Assembly: GCA_041668045.1 (NCBI GenBank)
Contig: JBAYDV010000015.1
Coordinates: forward strand, 1-29,749
Source of the DNA: JBAYDV01 sp041668045
GTDB taxonomy: Bacteria > Bacteroidota > Bacteroidia > Bacteroidales > UBA932
DNA length: 29,749 bases
Direction: 5' to 3'
The position numbers and the translations under genes were made by a program. The notes under the pieces were generated by a model. It saw nothing but the letters and a program-made list of their open reading frames with translations, made no database searches and was not told the origin of the DNA. Positions 15,901 to 24,554 of the stretch are shown here, piece after piece. How positions within the stretch are numbered: the first letter of the stretch is position 1; each line of letters begins with the position of its first letter.

Positions 15901-16716
15901 CCTAAGTTCTTTGATAAAGAACGTTCAGAACAAAATATTGATTTCGCTACTAATAAAGATGCTGGAAAGATAACTGCTGCTATTATTAGAGAAAAAGGTT
16001 CAAATGGTGATAGAGAGATGGCTTGGGCTCTGAATGCTGCAGGTTTTAAAGTTAAGGATGTTCATGTTACTGACCTTGTTAGTGGAAGAGAGACACTTGA
16101 GGATGTAAGAATGATTGTTTTCGTTGGAGGATTTTCTAATGCTGATACTCTTGGTTCTGCTAAAGGATGGGCTGGCGCTTTCTTATATAATAAAACAGCT
16201 AAAGAAGCTATTGATAATTTCTATAAACGCGATGATACTTTAAGTCTTGGAATTTGTAATGGTTGTCAGTTAATGGCTGAGCTAGGATTAATTACTCCAA
16301 ATGATAAAGCTTTATCTCCTAAGATGAAACATAATAACTCTAAAAAATTCGAGAGCGGATTTGTTGGTGTTACTATTGAAAAATCTCCATCAGTTTTATT
16401 ATCTTCTCTTCAAGGTTCTAAGTTAGGAGTTTGGGTAGCTCATGGAGAGGGTAAATTTGAATTCCCTAAGCCTATAGATAACTATAATGTAGCTGTAAGA
16501 TATAATTATAATTCATATCCTTCAAATCCTAATGGTTCTCCAGAGGCTATTGCTGCTGTTTGTTCTCCTGATGGAAGACATTTAGCTATGATGCCTCATC
16601 CTGAGAGATGTATCAGACCTTGGAACTGGGCTTATAATCCTTATAATCATGGAGAAAAGATCACTCCTTGGTTTGAATTATTTATAAATGGAAGAAAATG
16701 GTTAGAAAAACATTAA
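12958..16716 (+). CDS. purL: Phosphoribosylformylglycinamidine synthase (large single-chain PurL)
   Basis: Fourth step of purine synthesis: FGAR, glutamine and ATP give FGAM. This is the large single-chain form (1252 residues), with an N-terminal PurS-like region, an FGAM synthase core and a C-terminal glutaminase. Visible signatures are FSQVNSEHCRHKIFNG, KAETHNFPTTVEPFNGAATG, TGGEIRDRMAGGKGSFP, SVHDHGAGGHLNCLSE and the C-terminal class I amidotransferase with nucleophile C1100 (LGICNGCQLMAELG) and the H1214/E1216 pair (MMPHPERC). The frame is open from a TTG at 12952, but the ATG at 12958 (MIHFFRSEND) matches the usual Bacteroidales N-terminus and is chosen. It is followed 16 bases later by the PhoH-like gene, so both may be cotranscribed. 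It diverges from folC, another nucleotide/one-carbon gene. Confidence 0.97.
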   Translation: MIHFFRSENDTIIAVSNSSNLQKNEIKALEWLFSNATILTETEIKGYFIGPRREMITPWSTSAVEITRNMNISGIDRIEEYFPVDSIDASHDKMLQRMYDKLDQNIFKTDKTPEDVIYISDFESYNQKEGLALSDEEINYLKDLSKKLNRPLTDSEVFGFSQVNSEHCRHKIFNGSFIIDDKEMASSLFEMIKRTSKANPGKIVSAYKDNCAFIEGPKITMFHPASGSKPDFFVQKVEDTVISLKAETHNFPTTVEPFNGAATGTGGEIRDRMAGGKGSFPIAGTAVYMTSYPRFNDSARDWELKAPRKWLYQTPLEILIKASNGASDFGNKFGQPIICGSLLTFEHTEKDPATNKDRVYGYDKVIMEAGGVGYAKRCDSNKDVPEAGDDIVLLGGDNYRIGMGGGAVSSVATGEYNNAIELNAVQRANPEMQKRAYNAIRAVSEMEHNTIVSVHDHGAGGHLNCLSELVEDTGGDVDISKLPIGDPTLSDKEVIGNESQERMGLVMKTCDTDELRKIAERERAPFYVIGKVSGNMNFTLKNSKTNTTAIDLKLKDMFGSTPKTVLTDKSPKGGYDGHGGFAPIEVNLNKVKDSKIVNYIEKVLQIESVACKDWLTNKVDRSVTGLIARQQCVGEIQLPLADVAVTALGYYDDKGIATSIGHAPIIALANPEAGSRMSIAEALTNLVWTPVSDELSGVSLSANWMWPSRNPGENARLYKAVQGASEFAIALGLNIPTGKDSMSMTQKYPDGKMVMAPGTLIISSVAECENVYKTIDPVVVAEKDSTFVYIPFNKDLKFGLGGSAFGQVINKVGSDVPDVIDPSYFKECFNTLQKSMWYSDIKRSNDEIVLAGHDISAGGLVTTLLEMCFANVKGGLNIDLSQFENDNILLSEDPGVVLQIRNSEKDSFYEKLGSVKYYEIGTYASRRKLNIKLSNNSLSIDIDKMRDLWYKTSTLFDMHQTANNLAQERFDSYKKTPLVFTPKFFDKERSEQNIDFATNKDAGKITAAIIREKGSNGDREMAWALNAAGFKVKDVHVTDLVSGRETLEDVRMIVFVGGFSNADTLGSAKGWAGAFLYNKTAKEAIDNFYKRDDTLSLGICNGCQLMAELGLITPNDKALSPKMKHNNSKKFESGFVGVTIEKSPSVLLSSLQGSKLGVWVAHGEGKFEFPKPIDNYNVAVRYNYNSYPSNPNGSPEAIAAVCSPDGRHLAMMPHPERCIRPWNWAYNPYNHGEKITPWFELFINGRKWLEKH

Positions 16717-16732
16717 TCTAAAATATTAAACT

Positions 16733-18037
16733 ATGGAAAATATGACTAGTAATCCTAAAATATTTGTACTTGATACGAATATTATATTACATGATTTCAA
16801 TTCTATCTATAAATTTCAAGATAATGATATAATTATACCTGTAGCTGTAATTGAAGAGCTTGATAAATTTAAAAAAGGAAATGATTCGATTAATTATAAT
16901 GCACGTGAATTTGTACGTGCATTAGATAATCTTTCTTCTGATTCTATGTTTGAGCATGGTGTATCTCTTGGAAAAAACAGGGGTAAAATTAAAGTGGAAA
17001 TGGGGCATCCTTTCACTAAAGAAATGAAAGATTCCCTTCACGATGATATTCAAGATCATAGAATTATAGCGACTACTTTATGGCTAAAAGACCGTTATAA
17101 AGACCGCAAAGTAATTCTTGTTACTAAGGATGTTAACATGCGACTAAAAGCCAAAGCTTTAGGTTTGATGGCTGCAGATTATTTAAATGATAAGATTAAA
17201 GAAGTAAGAGTCCAACATTCTAAAAAAGAGGTTATTCACTTACATAACACTTCTTTAGATAAGATACCTTTGAAAAAAAGGCCTGCATATAATCAACTTT
17301 ATAAAATAATAAATAAAGGAGGAGCAGAAGTTTTACTTGGTCGTTATGATAAAGATTCAAAATCTGTAGAAGAAATTCATAAAACATCAGCTTATGGTAT
17401 AGTTCCAAGAAATTATGAACAAACGTTAGCTTTGGATGCAGTACTAAATCCTAATATTCCTTTAGTATCATTGACTGGTACTGCAGGTACTGGTAAAACA
17501 CTGTTAGCTTTAGCTGGCGCATTAGAACAAGCTGATAATTTTAATCAGATAATGTTATCACGACCTGTAATTCCTTTAAAGAATCAGGATATCGGCTTTT
17601 TGCCTGGTAGTGCTAATGAAAAAATAGGACCATATATGTTACCTCTATATGATAATTTAGGTGTTATTAAACATGCTTTTAAAAGTACTTCTAAAGAAGT
17701 AGTTAAAATAGAGGATATGCAAAGAAGAGAGAAACTTATTATTAGTCCTCTTGCATATATTAGAGGAAGAAGTTTAAATAATGTGTTTATTATTATTGAT
17801 GAATCTCAGAATTTAACGCCTCATGAAGTAAAGACTATTATTACTCGTGCTGGTGAAAATACTAAAATAGTTTTTACTGGAGATATTTTCCAAATTGATC
17901 AACCATATTTAGATATCCATTCAAATGGGCTAGCTCATTTGGGTGAAAAAATGTATGGACAGAGTATTTTTGAACATGTCGATTTAATCAAAGGTGAAAG
18001 AAGTGAATTATCTGAAATTGCTAGTAAAATACTATAA
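16733..18037 (+). CDS. PIN domain + PhoH-like ATPase
   Basis: A 434-residue cytosolic two-domain protein. The N-terminal PIN nuclease-like domain begins with KIFVLDTNIILHD (D14, N16), continues with IIPVAVIEELDKFKKG and has acidic residues in VILVTKDVNMRLKAKALG. The C-terminal PhoH-type P-loop ATPase has Walker A GTAGTGKT (249-256), SRPVIPLKNQDIGFLPG, and Walker B VFIIIDESQNLTP (D356, E357), with GDIFQIDQPYLD. This PIN-PhoH (PhoH2-like/YlaK-type) architecture is widespread; biochemically studied relatives couple RNA unwinding and cleavage. Its cellular target here is unknown. A second in-frame ATG at 16742 is an equally reasonable start. It sits between purL (16 bases upstream) and ppdK (38 bases downstream), which may only reflect tight packing. 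Confidence 0.92.
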   Translation: MENMTSNPKIFVLDTNIILHDFNSIYKFQDNDIIIPVAVIEELDKFKKGNDSINYNAREFVRALDNLSSDSMFEHGVSLGKNRGKIKVEMGHPFTKEMKDSLHDDIQDHRIIATTLWLKDRYKDRKVILVTKDVNMRLKAKALGLMAADYLNDKIKEVRVQHSKKEVIHLHNTSLDKIPLKKRPAYNQLYKIINKGGAEVLLGRYDKDSKSVEEIHKTSAYGIVPRNYEQTLALDAVLNPNIPLVSLTGTAGTGKTLLALAGALEQADNFNQIMLSRPVIPLKNQDIGFLPGSANEKIGPYMLPLYDNLGVIKHAFKSTSKEVVKIEDMQRREKLIISPLAYIRGRSLNNVFIIIDESQNLTPHEVKTIITRAGENTKIVFTGDIFQIDQPYLDIHSNGLAHLGEKMYGQSIFEHVDLIKGERSELSEIASKIL

Positions 18038-18075
18038 ATAACTATAAAACTAATTACTAATTTAAAGAAAAATTT

Positions 18076-20814
18076 ATGTCAAAGATCAAAAGAGTTTATT
18101 TCTTCGGAGGAAAAGAAGCCGAAGGAAATGAATCCATGAGAAATCTTCTTGGCGGTAAAGGGGCGAATTTAGCTGAAATGTGTAGAATAAATATTCCTGT
18201 CCCAGGGGGATTTACAATTACCACTGAGTGTTGTAATGAATATTATGCATTAGGCTGTAAATATCCAGATGAATTAGAAAATGAGGTTGAATATAACCTT
18301 AAGCGTGTAGAGAAAATAATGGGTAAAAAATTCGGAGATAAAGAAAATCCTCTATTGATTTCATGTCGTTCTGGAGCTAGAGCATCTATGCCTGGAATGA
18401 TGGAAACAGTATTAAATGTAGGACTTTGCTCTGATACGATTCCAGGTATGATAAATCAGACTAACAATCCTCGATTCGTATATGATGCATATAGACGCCT
18501 TATTATGATGTACTCTGATGTAGTAATGGAGAAGGCAGAAGGTATCGAACCAAAAGATGGAGAAGGCATTAGAGTGCAACTTGATCGAATGTTGAAGGAT
18601 ATGAAAGTCGCTAAAGGAGTTAAAACTGATTCTGATTTATCTGTTGATGACTTAAAAACTCTATGTATCGATTTCAAGAAAAAGATAAAAGAAGTATTAA
18701 ATAAAGAATTTCCAGATAATGCCAAAGATCAATTATGGGGAGCTATATCTGCCGTATTTAAATCATGGAACGGTTCTCGTGCGAAATCTTATCGTAGAAT
18801 AGAGCATATTCCAGATGACTGGGGTACTGCTGTCACAGTTCAGTCAATGGTATTCGGCAATATGGGGAACAATTCTGCAACTGGAGTTGCTTTTTCAAGA
18901 AACCCAGCTACAGGTGAAAATTTATTTTATGGAGAGTGGCTTATTAATGCACAGGGTGAAGATGTCGTAGCTGGTATCCGTACACCTAACCCTCTTAATA
19001 ATAAGACTAAAAACGACAAGAATAAAAATATTCAATCTCTTGAAGATGCTATGCCAGAAGTTTATGAAGAATTATATGAAATTCAGCATAACTTAGAATT
19101 GCATTATCATGATATGCAAGACATAGAATTTACTATCCAAGATGGTAAATTATGGATGCTACAATGTCGTGTTGGTAAAAGAACAGGTCTCGCAGCTTTA
19201 AATATGGCTATGGATATGCTTTTGGAAGGACTTATAGATGAAAAAACAGCTGTAATGAGAGTCGCTCCAAAACAATTAGATGAATTACTCCACCCTATCC
19301 TAGATATAAAAGCTGAGAAAAAGGCGAAAGTCGTATCTACAGGTTTGCCTGCAGGTCCTGGAGGATCAGTAGGAAAAATTGTATTTACTACTAAAGATGC
19401 CGTCGCTGCTTTTAAAAAAGGTGAAAAAGTTATTCTAGTTCGTGAAGAAACCAACCCTGAAGATGTTGAAGGTATGAGAGCTGCTGATGGCGTACTTACT
19501 GCACGTGGTGGTATGACTTCTCATGCTGCACTAGTAGCCAGAGGTTGGGGCAAATGCTGTATAGTTGGTTGTGAAGCAATAGAAATAGACTTAAAGAATA
19601 AAATTCTACACATAGGTGATAAATCTTATCCAGAGGGCACTATATTTTCTTTAAATGGCTCACTTGGATTAGTTTATGATGTTCCTATAGATACTATTGA
19701 TGCATCAGAGAATCAACGATTCGTAGAATATATGAATATAGTTGACAAATATAGAACTATGGGCGTAAGAACAAATGCTGATAATCCTGAAGATGCTCAG
19801 AAAGCAATAGACTTTGGAGCAGAAGGAATAGGACTTTTCAGAATAGAACATATGTTCTATGGTAAAGACTCTGCTACTCCACTTTCTAAATTACGTAAAG
19901 TTATTCTTTCGAAAGACGTAAATGAAAGAAAAGCATCTCTTAAAGAACTTGAACCATTTATTCTTAAATCTACTAAAGAAACAATGAAAGTAATGGATGG
20001 TAAATCTGTAACTTTCCGTCTTTTAGATCCACCTCTTCATGAATTTGTTCCTCATTCTGTTGACCAACAAAATGCTTTAGCTTCTGAACTTGGAGTAGAT
20101 GTAGCTGATATTAAATTACGTGGGGACTCTCTTCACGAAGTTAATCCAATGATGGGACATCGTGGTGTTAGATTAGGAATTACATATCCTGAACTTAGTG
20201 AAACACAATTTAGAGCGATATTTAATGCTACTGCACAATTAATGGAAGAAGGATTTGATCCTCACCCTGAAATTATGATTCCAGTAACTATAACTATTAA
20301 TGAATTAGATTTCCAAAAGAAGATTTGTGATAGAATACATGCAGAAGTTGAAAAAGCTACAGGTAAGACGATTAATTTCAAATTTGGTACAATGATAGAA
20401 ATTCCAAGAGCTGCACTTATAGCTGATAGTATGGCTAAAACAGCTCAATTCTTCTCATTTGGTACTAATGACCTTACTCAAATGACATATGGATTCTCTA
20501 GAGATGATATTGGAACATTCATGGATAATTATATTTATAATAGAATCATCCCTTCAGATCCATTCCAAACTATTGATAAAGATTCTGTAGGAAGACTTAT
20601 ACAAGTTGGTGTTAATGGTGGTCGATCTACAAATCCGGATTTAAAAATTGGTATTTGTGGTGAACATGGAGGAGACCCAGACTCTGTTGATTTTTGTTAT
20701 ACAGTAGGAATGAATTATGTTTCATGTTCTCCTTTCCGTGTACCAATCGCTCGACTATCTGCAGCTCAAGCTGCTATACGTCATGAACATGATTATCTCA
20801 AAAAGATAAAATAA
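18076..20814 (+). CDS. ppdK: Pyruvate, phosphate dikinase
   Basis: Cytosolic enzyme interconverting pyruvate + ATP + phosphate with PEP + AMP + pyrophosphate; in anaerobic Bacteroidales it links glycolysis and gluconeogenesis using pyrophosphate. The protein has 912 residues. The N-terminal ATP-grasp domain includes LGGKGANLAEM, CRSGARASMPGMMETVLNVG and VFGNMGNNSATGVAFSRNP. The swivelling phosphohistidine domain has GGMTSHAALVARGWGK with H483. The C-terminal PEP/pyruvate barrel has EGIGLFRIEHMF, FSFGTNDLTQMTYGFSRDD and GICGEHGGDP with C861, the general acid/base. It is about 35 residues longer than the clostridial enzyme, a common size in Bacteroidota. No terminator is evident in the 161-base AT-rich gap before the RRM gene. 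Confidence 0.97.
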   Translation: MSKIKRVYFFGGKEAEGNESMRNLLGGKGANLAEMCRINIPVPGGFTITTECCNEYYALGCKYPDELENEVEYNLKRVEKIMGKKFGDKENPLLISCRSGARASMPGMMETVLNVGLCSDTIPGMINQTNNPRFVYDAYRRLIMMYSDVVMEKAEGIEPKDGEGIRVQLDRMLKDMKVAKGVKTDSDLSVDDLKTLCIDFKKKIKEVLNKEFPDNAKDQLWGAISAVFKSWNGSRAKSYRRIEHIPDDWGTAVTVQSMVFGNMGNNSATGVAFSRNPATGENLFYGEWLINAQGEDVVAGIRTPNPLNNKTKNDKNKNIQSLEDAMPEVYEELYEIQHNLELHYHDMQDIEFTIQDGKLWMLQCRVGKRTGLAALNMAMDMLLEGLIDEKTAVMRVAPKQLDELLHPILDIKAEKKAKVVSTGLPAGPGGSVGKIVFTTKDAVAAFKKGEKVILVREETNPEDVEGMRAADGVLTARGGMTSHAALVARGWGKCCIVGCEAIEIDLKNKILHIGDKSYPEGTIFSLNGSLGLVYDVPIDTIDASENQRFVEYMNIVDKYRTMGVRTNADNPEDAQKAIDFGAEGIGLFRIEHMFYGKDSATPLSKLRKVILSKDVNERKASLKELEPFILKSTKETMKVMDGKSVTFRLLDPPLHEFVPHSVDQQNALASELGVDVADIKLRGDSLHEVNPMMGHRGVRLGITYPELSETQFRAIFNATAQLMEEGFDPHPEIMIPVTITINELDFQKKICDRIHAEVEKATGKTINFKFGTMIEIPRAALIADSMAKTAQFFSFGTNDLTQMTYGFSRDDIGTFMDNYIYNRIIPSDPFQTIDKDSVGRLIQVGVNGGRSTNPDLKIGICGEHGGDPDSVDFCYTVGMNYVSCSPFRVPIARLSAAQAAIRHEHDYLKKIK

Positions 20815-20963
20815 CTAAATAATATTTAAATTTTTGATAGCATTTTATTCCATTATTGACTTATTATTAAGAGATAAACACAAAAAACATGTATAAAATG
20901 ACAAATATTAAAAATAAATATAAAATAAATTTATAAATAATAGTTTATATCAATTATTTTCCG

Positions 20964-20971
20964 TTTATTTG
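20964..20971 (+). promoter_or_regulatory. Possible -7 element before the RRM gene
   Basis: TTTATTTG differs at one fixed position from TAnnTTTG and ends 4 bases before the ATG at 20976. If real, the mRNA would be almost leaderless. No -33 TTTG is seen at the right distance, and the background is very AT-rich, so this is weak. Confidence 0.3.
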
Positions 20972-20975
20972 TCGT

Positions 20976-21245
20976 ATGAATATTTTTATAGGAAACCTTA
21001 ATTACAAGGTTCAAGAAGAAGAGATACAGAATCTCTTAGAACAATTTGGCGAAGTAGCCTCAGTTAAAATTATCACAGATAGGGAAACTGGAAGATCAAA
21101 AGGATTTGGTTTTATTGAAATGAATAATGACGATGAAGCTAAACATGCTATCGAAGAACTTAAAGATTATGAAGTTCAAGGTCGTAAGCTAGTTATTAAC
21201 GAAGCTTATCCTAAAGAGGATAGACCAAGAAGACCAAGATATTAG
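20976..21245 (+). CDS. RRM-domain RNA-binding protein
   Basis: An 89-residue cytosolic protein consisting of one RNA recognition motif. RNP2 is IFIGNL (residues 3-8) and RNP1 is KGFGFIEM (42-49), with aromatic residues in the usual RNA-stacking positions. A short basic tail (KEDRPRRPRY) follows. Such stand-alone RRM proteins are common in Bacteroidota, where relatives (RbpA/RbpB/RbpC of Bacteroides) act as global post-transcriptional regulators; the particular RNA targets cannot be inferred here. The gene has its own unit: a TTTATTTG element at 20964-20971 just before the ATG and a strong terminator just after the stop. The 161 bases upstream are extremely AT-rich and hold no other gene I can see. 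Confidence 0.92.
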   Translation: MNIFIGNLNYKVQEEEIQNLLEQFGEVASVKIITDRETGRSKGFGFIEMNNDDEAKHAIEELKDYEVQGRKLVINEAYPKEDRPRRPRY

Positions 21246-21265
21246 TATTTCGGTTGTTAGGAATG

Positions 21266-21294
21266 AAAAGCCTCGCTCTAAGCGAGGCTTTTTT
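21266..21294 (+). terminator. Rho-independent terminator after the RRM gene
   Basis: GCCTCGCT (21270-21277), a CTA loop and AGCGAGGC (21281-21288) form a perfect GC-rich stem, with A's before it and six T after it (21289-21294). It isolates the RRM gene from the proline operon. Confidence 0.95.
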
Positions 21295-21332
21295 ATTTAT
21301 ATATACTTTTTATTTAGATAAGAATTCCTAAC

Positions 21333-21364
21333 TTTGTGTATTATAATATCAATATATATATTTT
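21333..21364 (+). promoter_or_regulatory. Likely promoter of the proA-proC-proB operon
   Basis: TTTG at 21333-21336, a 20-base spacer and TATATTTT at 21357-21364 match the Bacteroidota promoter with one mismatch (last G to T). The ATG of proA is at 21368, so the expected start of transcription would fall at or just within the start codon. Confidence 0.5.
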
Positions 21365-21367
21365 ACT

Positions 21368-22618
21368 ATGAGCTTAAATGAAACATTCTCAGAGGCTAAA
21401 CAAGCATCAAGAAATTTAAATCTTATTAGTGATAGCAAAAAATCAAATATTCTGCTTAAGATAGCTAATTCTTTAGATACAAATATCAATTTTATTCTTT
21501 CTGAGAATAAAAAGGATTTGGAAAAGATGGATATTTTAAATCCTAAATACGACAGACTTAAGCTTACTGAAGAAAGGATATATAATATAAGCTCTGACAT
21601 GCGAAGTGTCGCCAATATGGATTCTCCATTAGGAAAAGAAATAGAAAATTACACTAGACCTAATGGTATTAGACTAAGAAAAGTCACATATCCTTTTGGA
21701 GTAATAGGTGTAATTTATGAATCACGACCTAACGTAACTTGTGATGTGTTTTCATTATGCTTTAAAGCTGGTAGTACATGTATTCTTAAAGGAAGTAGAG
21801 ATGCTCATAATACAAATACTGCACTAGTATCTATAATTCAAAATACATTAGAGAAATATAATATAGATACTTATTCATGTACCCTCCTACCTGCTGACAG
21901 AAAAGCCACAGAACAACTACTAGAAGCAAATGGATATGTAGATGTTATTATACCAAGAGGAAGTGCACAATTAATCAAATATGTTAGAGACAATGCTAAA
22001 GTTCCTATAATAGAAACAGGTGCTGGAGTCTGTCATACTTATTTTGATAAATATGGTGATTTAGAAAAAGGAATAGACATAATAAATAATGCTAAAACGA
22101 GAAGAGTAAGTGTTTGTAATGCTCTTGACTGCTTAGTTATTAATGAAAGCAGATTAAGTGATTTACCTAAATTATGTAACCTCTTAATTCAACATAAAGT
22201 TATTATTTATGCAGACCAAAAAGCATACAATATGCTTAACAATAAATATCCTAGCGCATTATTAAACTTAGCGACAGAAGACTGTTTTGGTAAAGAATGG
22301 TTAGATTATAAATTAACCATTAAAACGGTTAAAGATTCATATGAGGCTATAAACTATATAAGTAAAAACACATCTGGTCATAGCGAATGCATAATAAGTG
22401 AGAATCAAGAATTATGTGATAAATTTAATCAATGCATAGATGCTGCATGTATATATACAAATGTTTCTACTGCTTTTACAGATGGATCCCAATTTGGTCT
22501 TGGTGCTGAAATTGGCATTAGTACACAAAAATTACATGCTAGAGGCCCTATGGCATTAAAGGAAATAACCACATATAAATGGTTAATTTCTGGAAACGGA
22601 CAAATAAGACAAAATTAA
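21368..22618 (+). CDS. proA: Gamma-glutamyl phosphate reductase
   Basis: Second step of proline synthesis: NADPH-dependent reduction of gamma-glutamyl phosphate to glutamate semialdehyde in the cytosol. The 416 residues match the ProA family. The catalytic cysteine is C250 in RRVSVCNALDCLVI. Other ProA signatures include GVIGVIYESRPNVTCDV, CILKGSRDAHNTN, VDVIIPRGSAQLI, ETGAGVCHTY and, near the C-terminus, TDGSQFGLGAEIGISTQKLH with ARGPMALKEITTYKW. The gene opens a three-gene operon (proA, proC, proB) that covers the whole route from glutamate. It is separated from the RRM gene by a terminator and has a near-consensus promoter. proC follows after 13 bases. Confidence 0.97.
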   Translation: MSLNETFSEAKQASRNLNLISDSKKSNILLKIANSLDTNINFILSENKKDLEKMDILNPKYDRLKLTEERIYNISSDMRSVANMDSPLGKEIENYTRPNGIRLRKVTYPFGVIGVIYESRPNVTCDVFSLCFKAGSTCILKGSRDAHNTNTALVSIIQNTLEKYNIDTYSCTLLPADRKATEQLLEANGYVDVIIPRGSAQLIKYVRDNAKVPIIETGAGVCHTYFDKYGDLEKGIDIINNAKTRRVSVCNALDCLVINESRLSDLPKLCNLLIQHKVIIYADQKAYNMLNNKYPSALLNLATEDCFGKEWLDYKLTIKTVKDSYEAINYISKNTSGHSECIISENQELCDKFNQCIDAACIYTNVSTAFTDGSQFGLGAEIGISTQKLHARGPMALKEITTYKWLISGNGQIRQN

Positions 22619-22631
22619 AAATTAAAATATT

Positions 22632-23429
22632 ATGAAAATAGGTATTATAGGTGCTGGCAATATGGGAGGAGCTATAGCACGAGGGCTTAGTCTAGGCACT
22701 CATATATCGGCGAAAAACATCAATGTCAGTGCTCGTACAAACAACTCATTAGACAAGATTAAAAGTTTTAATTCTAATATAAATACATTTACAAATAATA
22801 TAGAATGTATTAATAATGTCGATATTATTCTTTTAGCTGTAAAACCATGGCTAATTAAATCAGTATCAGAAGAGATTCTTCCTCATATAAATTATTCTAA
22901 ACAAATAATCATTTCAGTAGCAGCAGGAATTAATTTTGAAACACTATCATCGATATTTATTAAAAAAGAATCTATATCCCCTACTCTTTTTCGTATTATT
23001 CCAAATACTGCTATAGATGTACTTGAAAGTTTTTCCTGCATAGCTTCTATCAACTCTAACAAAAAACAAGAAGACTTAATCGTCTCAATATTTAATGAAT
23101 TAGGGTTAGCTATATATACAACAGAAGACAAAATCGCAGCATTTACATCCATTTCATCATGTGGAATTGCATACGCATTCCGATATATCAGAGCAGCTAT
23201 GGAAGGTGGAGTGGAAATGGGATTATATCCAGAAATAGCTAAAAATGCTATAATGCAAACTCTTAAAGGAGCTATCGCTCTATTAGAAGCTAATCAATCG
23301 AATCCAGAAATAGAAATTGATAAAGTTACTACACCAGGTGGAACGACTATAAAAGGTCTTAATGAAATGGAGCATAATGGCTTTTCATCGTCAGTAATAA
23401 AAGGATTAAAAGCAAGTTTCAATAAATAA
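22632..23429 (+). CDS. proC: Pyrroline-5-carboxylate reductase
   Basis: Last step of proline synthesis: NAD(P)H-dependent reduction of pyrroline-5-carboxylate, 265 residues. The Rossmann nucleotide-binding motif is MKIGIIGAGNMGGAIARG (G7, G9, G12). Family signatures are ILLAVKPWLIKSVSEEI, FRIIPNTAIDV, SSCGIAYAFRYIRAAMEGGV, and near the C-terminus VTTPGGTTIKGLNEME, the P5CR signature. The stop overlaps the proB start by one base (TAATG), implying translational coupling. Its position between proA and proB, rather than elsewhere on the chromosome, makes the operon self-sufficient. Confidence 0.97.
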   Translation: MKIGIIGAGNMGGAIARGLSLGTHISAKNINVSARTNNSLDKIKSFNSNINTFTNNIECINNVDIILLAVKPWLIKSVSEEILPHINYSKQIIISVAAGINFETLSSIFIKKESISPTLFRIIPNTAIDVLESFSCIASINSNKKQEDLIVSIFNELGLAIYTTEDKIAAFTSISSCGIAYAFRYIRAAMEGGVEMGLYPEIAKNAIMQTLKGAIALLEANQSNPEIEIDKVTTPGGTTIKGLNEMEHNGFSSSVIKGLKASFNK

Positions 23430-24517
23430 TGTCAAAATATTTATATAAACGTATTGCAGTAAAAGTAGGAAGTAATGTACTTTCTACTAAAGAAGGTTTC
23501 TTAGACCTTACCAGAATTCAATCTTTGGTAAATCAAATATCTATTTTAAAAAAAAATGGCATTGAAGTTGTTTTAATATCATCAGGAGCGGTAGCATCAG
23601 GCAGGAAAGTAATATCTCCCACGACAAAATTAGATATAGTAGATCAAAGACAACTATATTCTGCGGTAGGACAAACCATTCTTATCAATCATTATCTTAA
23701 TTTTTTTAAGGATAATGGTTTACTATGTGGTCAAGTTCTCACCACTAAAGAAGATTTCAGCAGTAGAAAGCAATATCTTAATCAAAGGAATTGCATAGAA
23801 ATAATGTTATCTAATAATGTAGTTCCTATAATTAACGAAAATGACACCATCTCATTATCAGAATTAATGTTTACTGATAATGATGAATTATCCGGATTAA
23901 TAGCTAGTATGATTGATGCTGACGCTTTAATTATCCTAAGTAATATAGACGGCATCTATAATGGTAATCCAGAAAATCCAGAATCTAAAGTTATTAAGGA
24001 AATAACTCCTAATAATAATATCTCTAAATACATTCAAACAAGTACATCAAGCTTAGGAAGAGGTGGAATGAATAGTAAATATAAAACAGCTCAAAAGGTG
24101 GCCAATGAAGGTATTACAGTATATATAGCTAATGGATCTCGAGAACATATTTTAACAGATATATTAGATACAGATAAAGATGTTATTTGTACTAAATTTA
24201 TATCTGGGAAAAAAACATCTGCTATAAAAAAATGGATGGCTCATACTGAAGATTTCAGTAAAGGAAAGATTTACATTAATAAAGATTGTGAAAAAGCTAT
24301 TACTTCTCCAGAAAACATATCCAGTATATTACCAATAGGTGTGGTAAAATGTGAAGGTCAATTTTTAAAAGGAGATGTAATAAGTATAATGAATCAAGAA
24401 GGCATTTTACTTGGAGTTGGAAAGGTTAGATATGATAATATTACTCTAAACAATCTTATTGGACATAAAGGGAAAAGAGCGATAATTCATTATGACTATT
24501 TATATCTAGAAAAATAA
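23429..24517 (+). CDS. proB: Glutamate 5-kinase
   Basis: First, committed step of proline synthesis: ATP-dependent phosphorylation of glutamate. With 362 residues it is the two-domain form. The amino-acid kinase domain shows RIAVKVGSNVLS, LISSGAVASGRKV, IINENDTISLSEL, FTDNDELSGLIASMIDADAL and SLGRGGMNSKYKTAQKVAN. A C-terminal PUA domain is seen from about residue 275 (GKIYINKDCEKAI, PIGVVKCEGQFLKGDVISIM), the domain linked in E. coli to feedback inhibition by proline. The start overlaps the proC stop by one base. No classic terminator follows; the next 160 bases are AT-rich with an inverted repeat and the promoter of the next gene. Confidence 0.97.
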   Translation: MSKYLYKRIAVKVGSNVLSTKEGFLDLTRIQSLVNQISILKKNGIEVVLISSGAVASGRKVISPTTKLDIVDQRQLYSAVGQTILINHYLNFFKDNGLLCGQVLTTKEDFSSRKQYLNQRNCIEIMLSNNVVPIINENDTISLSELMFTDNDELSGLIASMIDADALIILSNIDGIYNGNPENPESKVIKEITPNNNISKYIQTSTSSLGRGGMNSKYKTAQKVANEGITVYIANGSREHILTDILDTDKDVICTKFISGKKTSAIKKWMAHTEDFSKGKIYINKDCEKAITSPENISSILPIGVVKCEGQFLKGDVISIMNQEGILLGVGKVRYDNITLNNLIGHKGKRAIIHYDYLYLEK

Positions 24518-24554
24518 TCAAATTACTCAATACTATTTTCAATTATTTTTTTTT

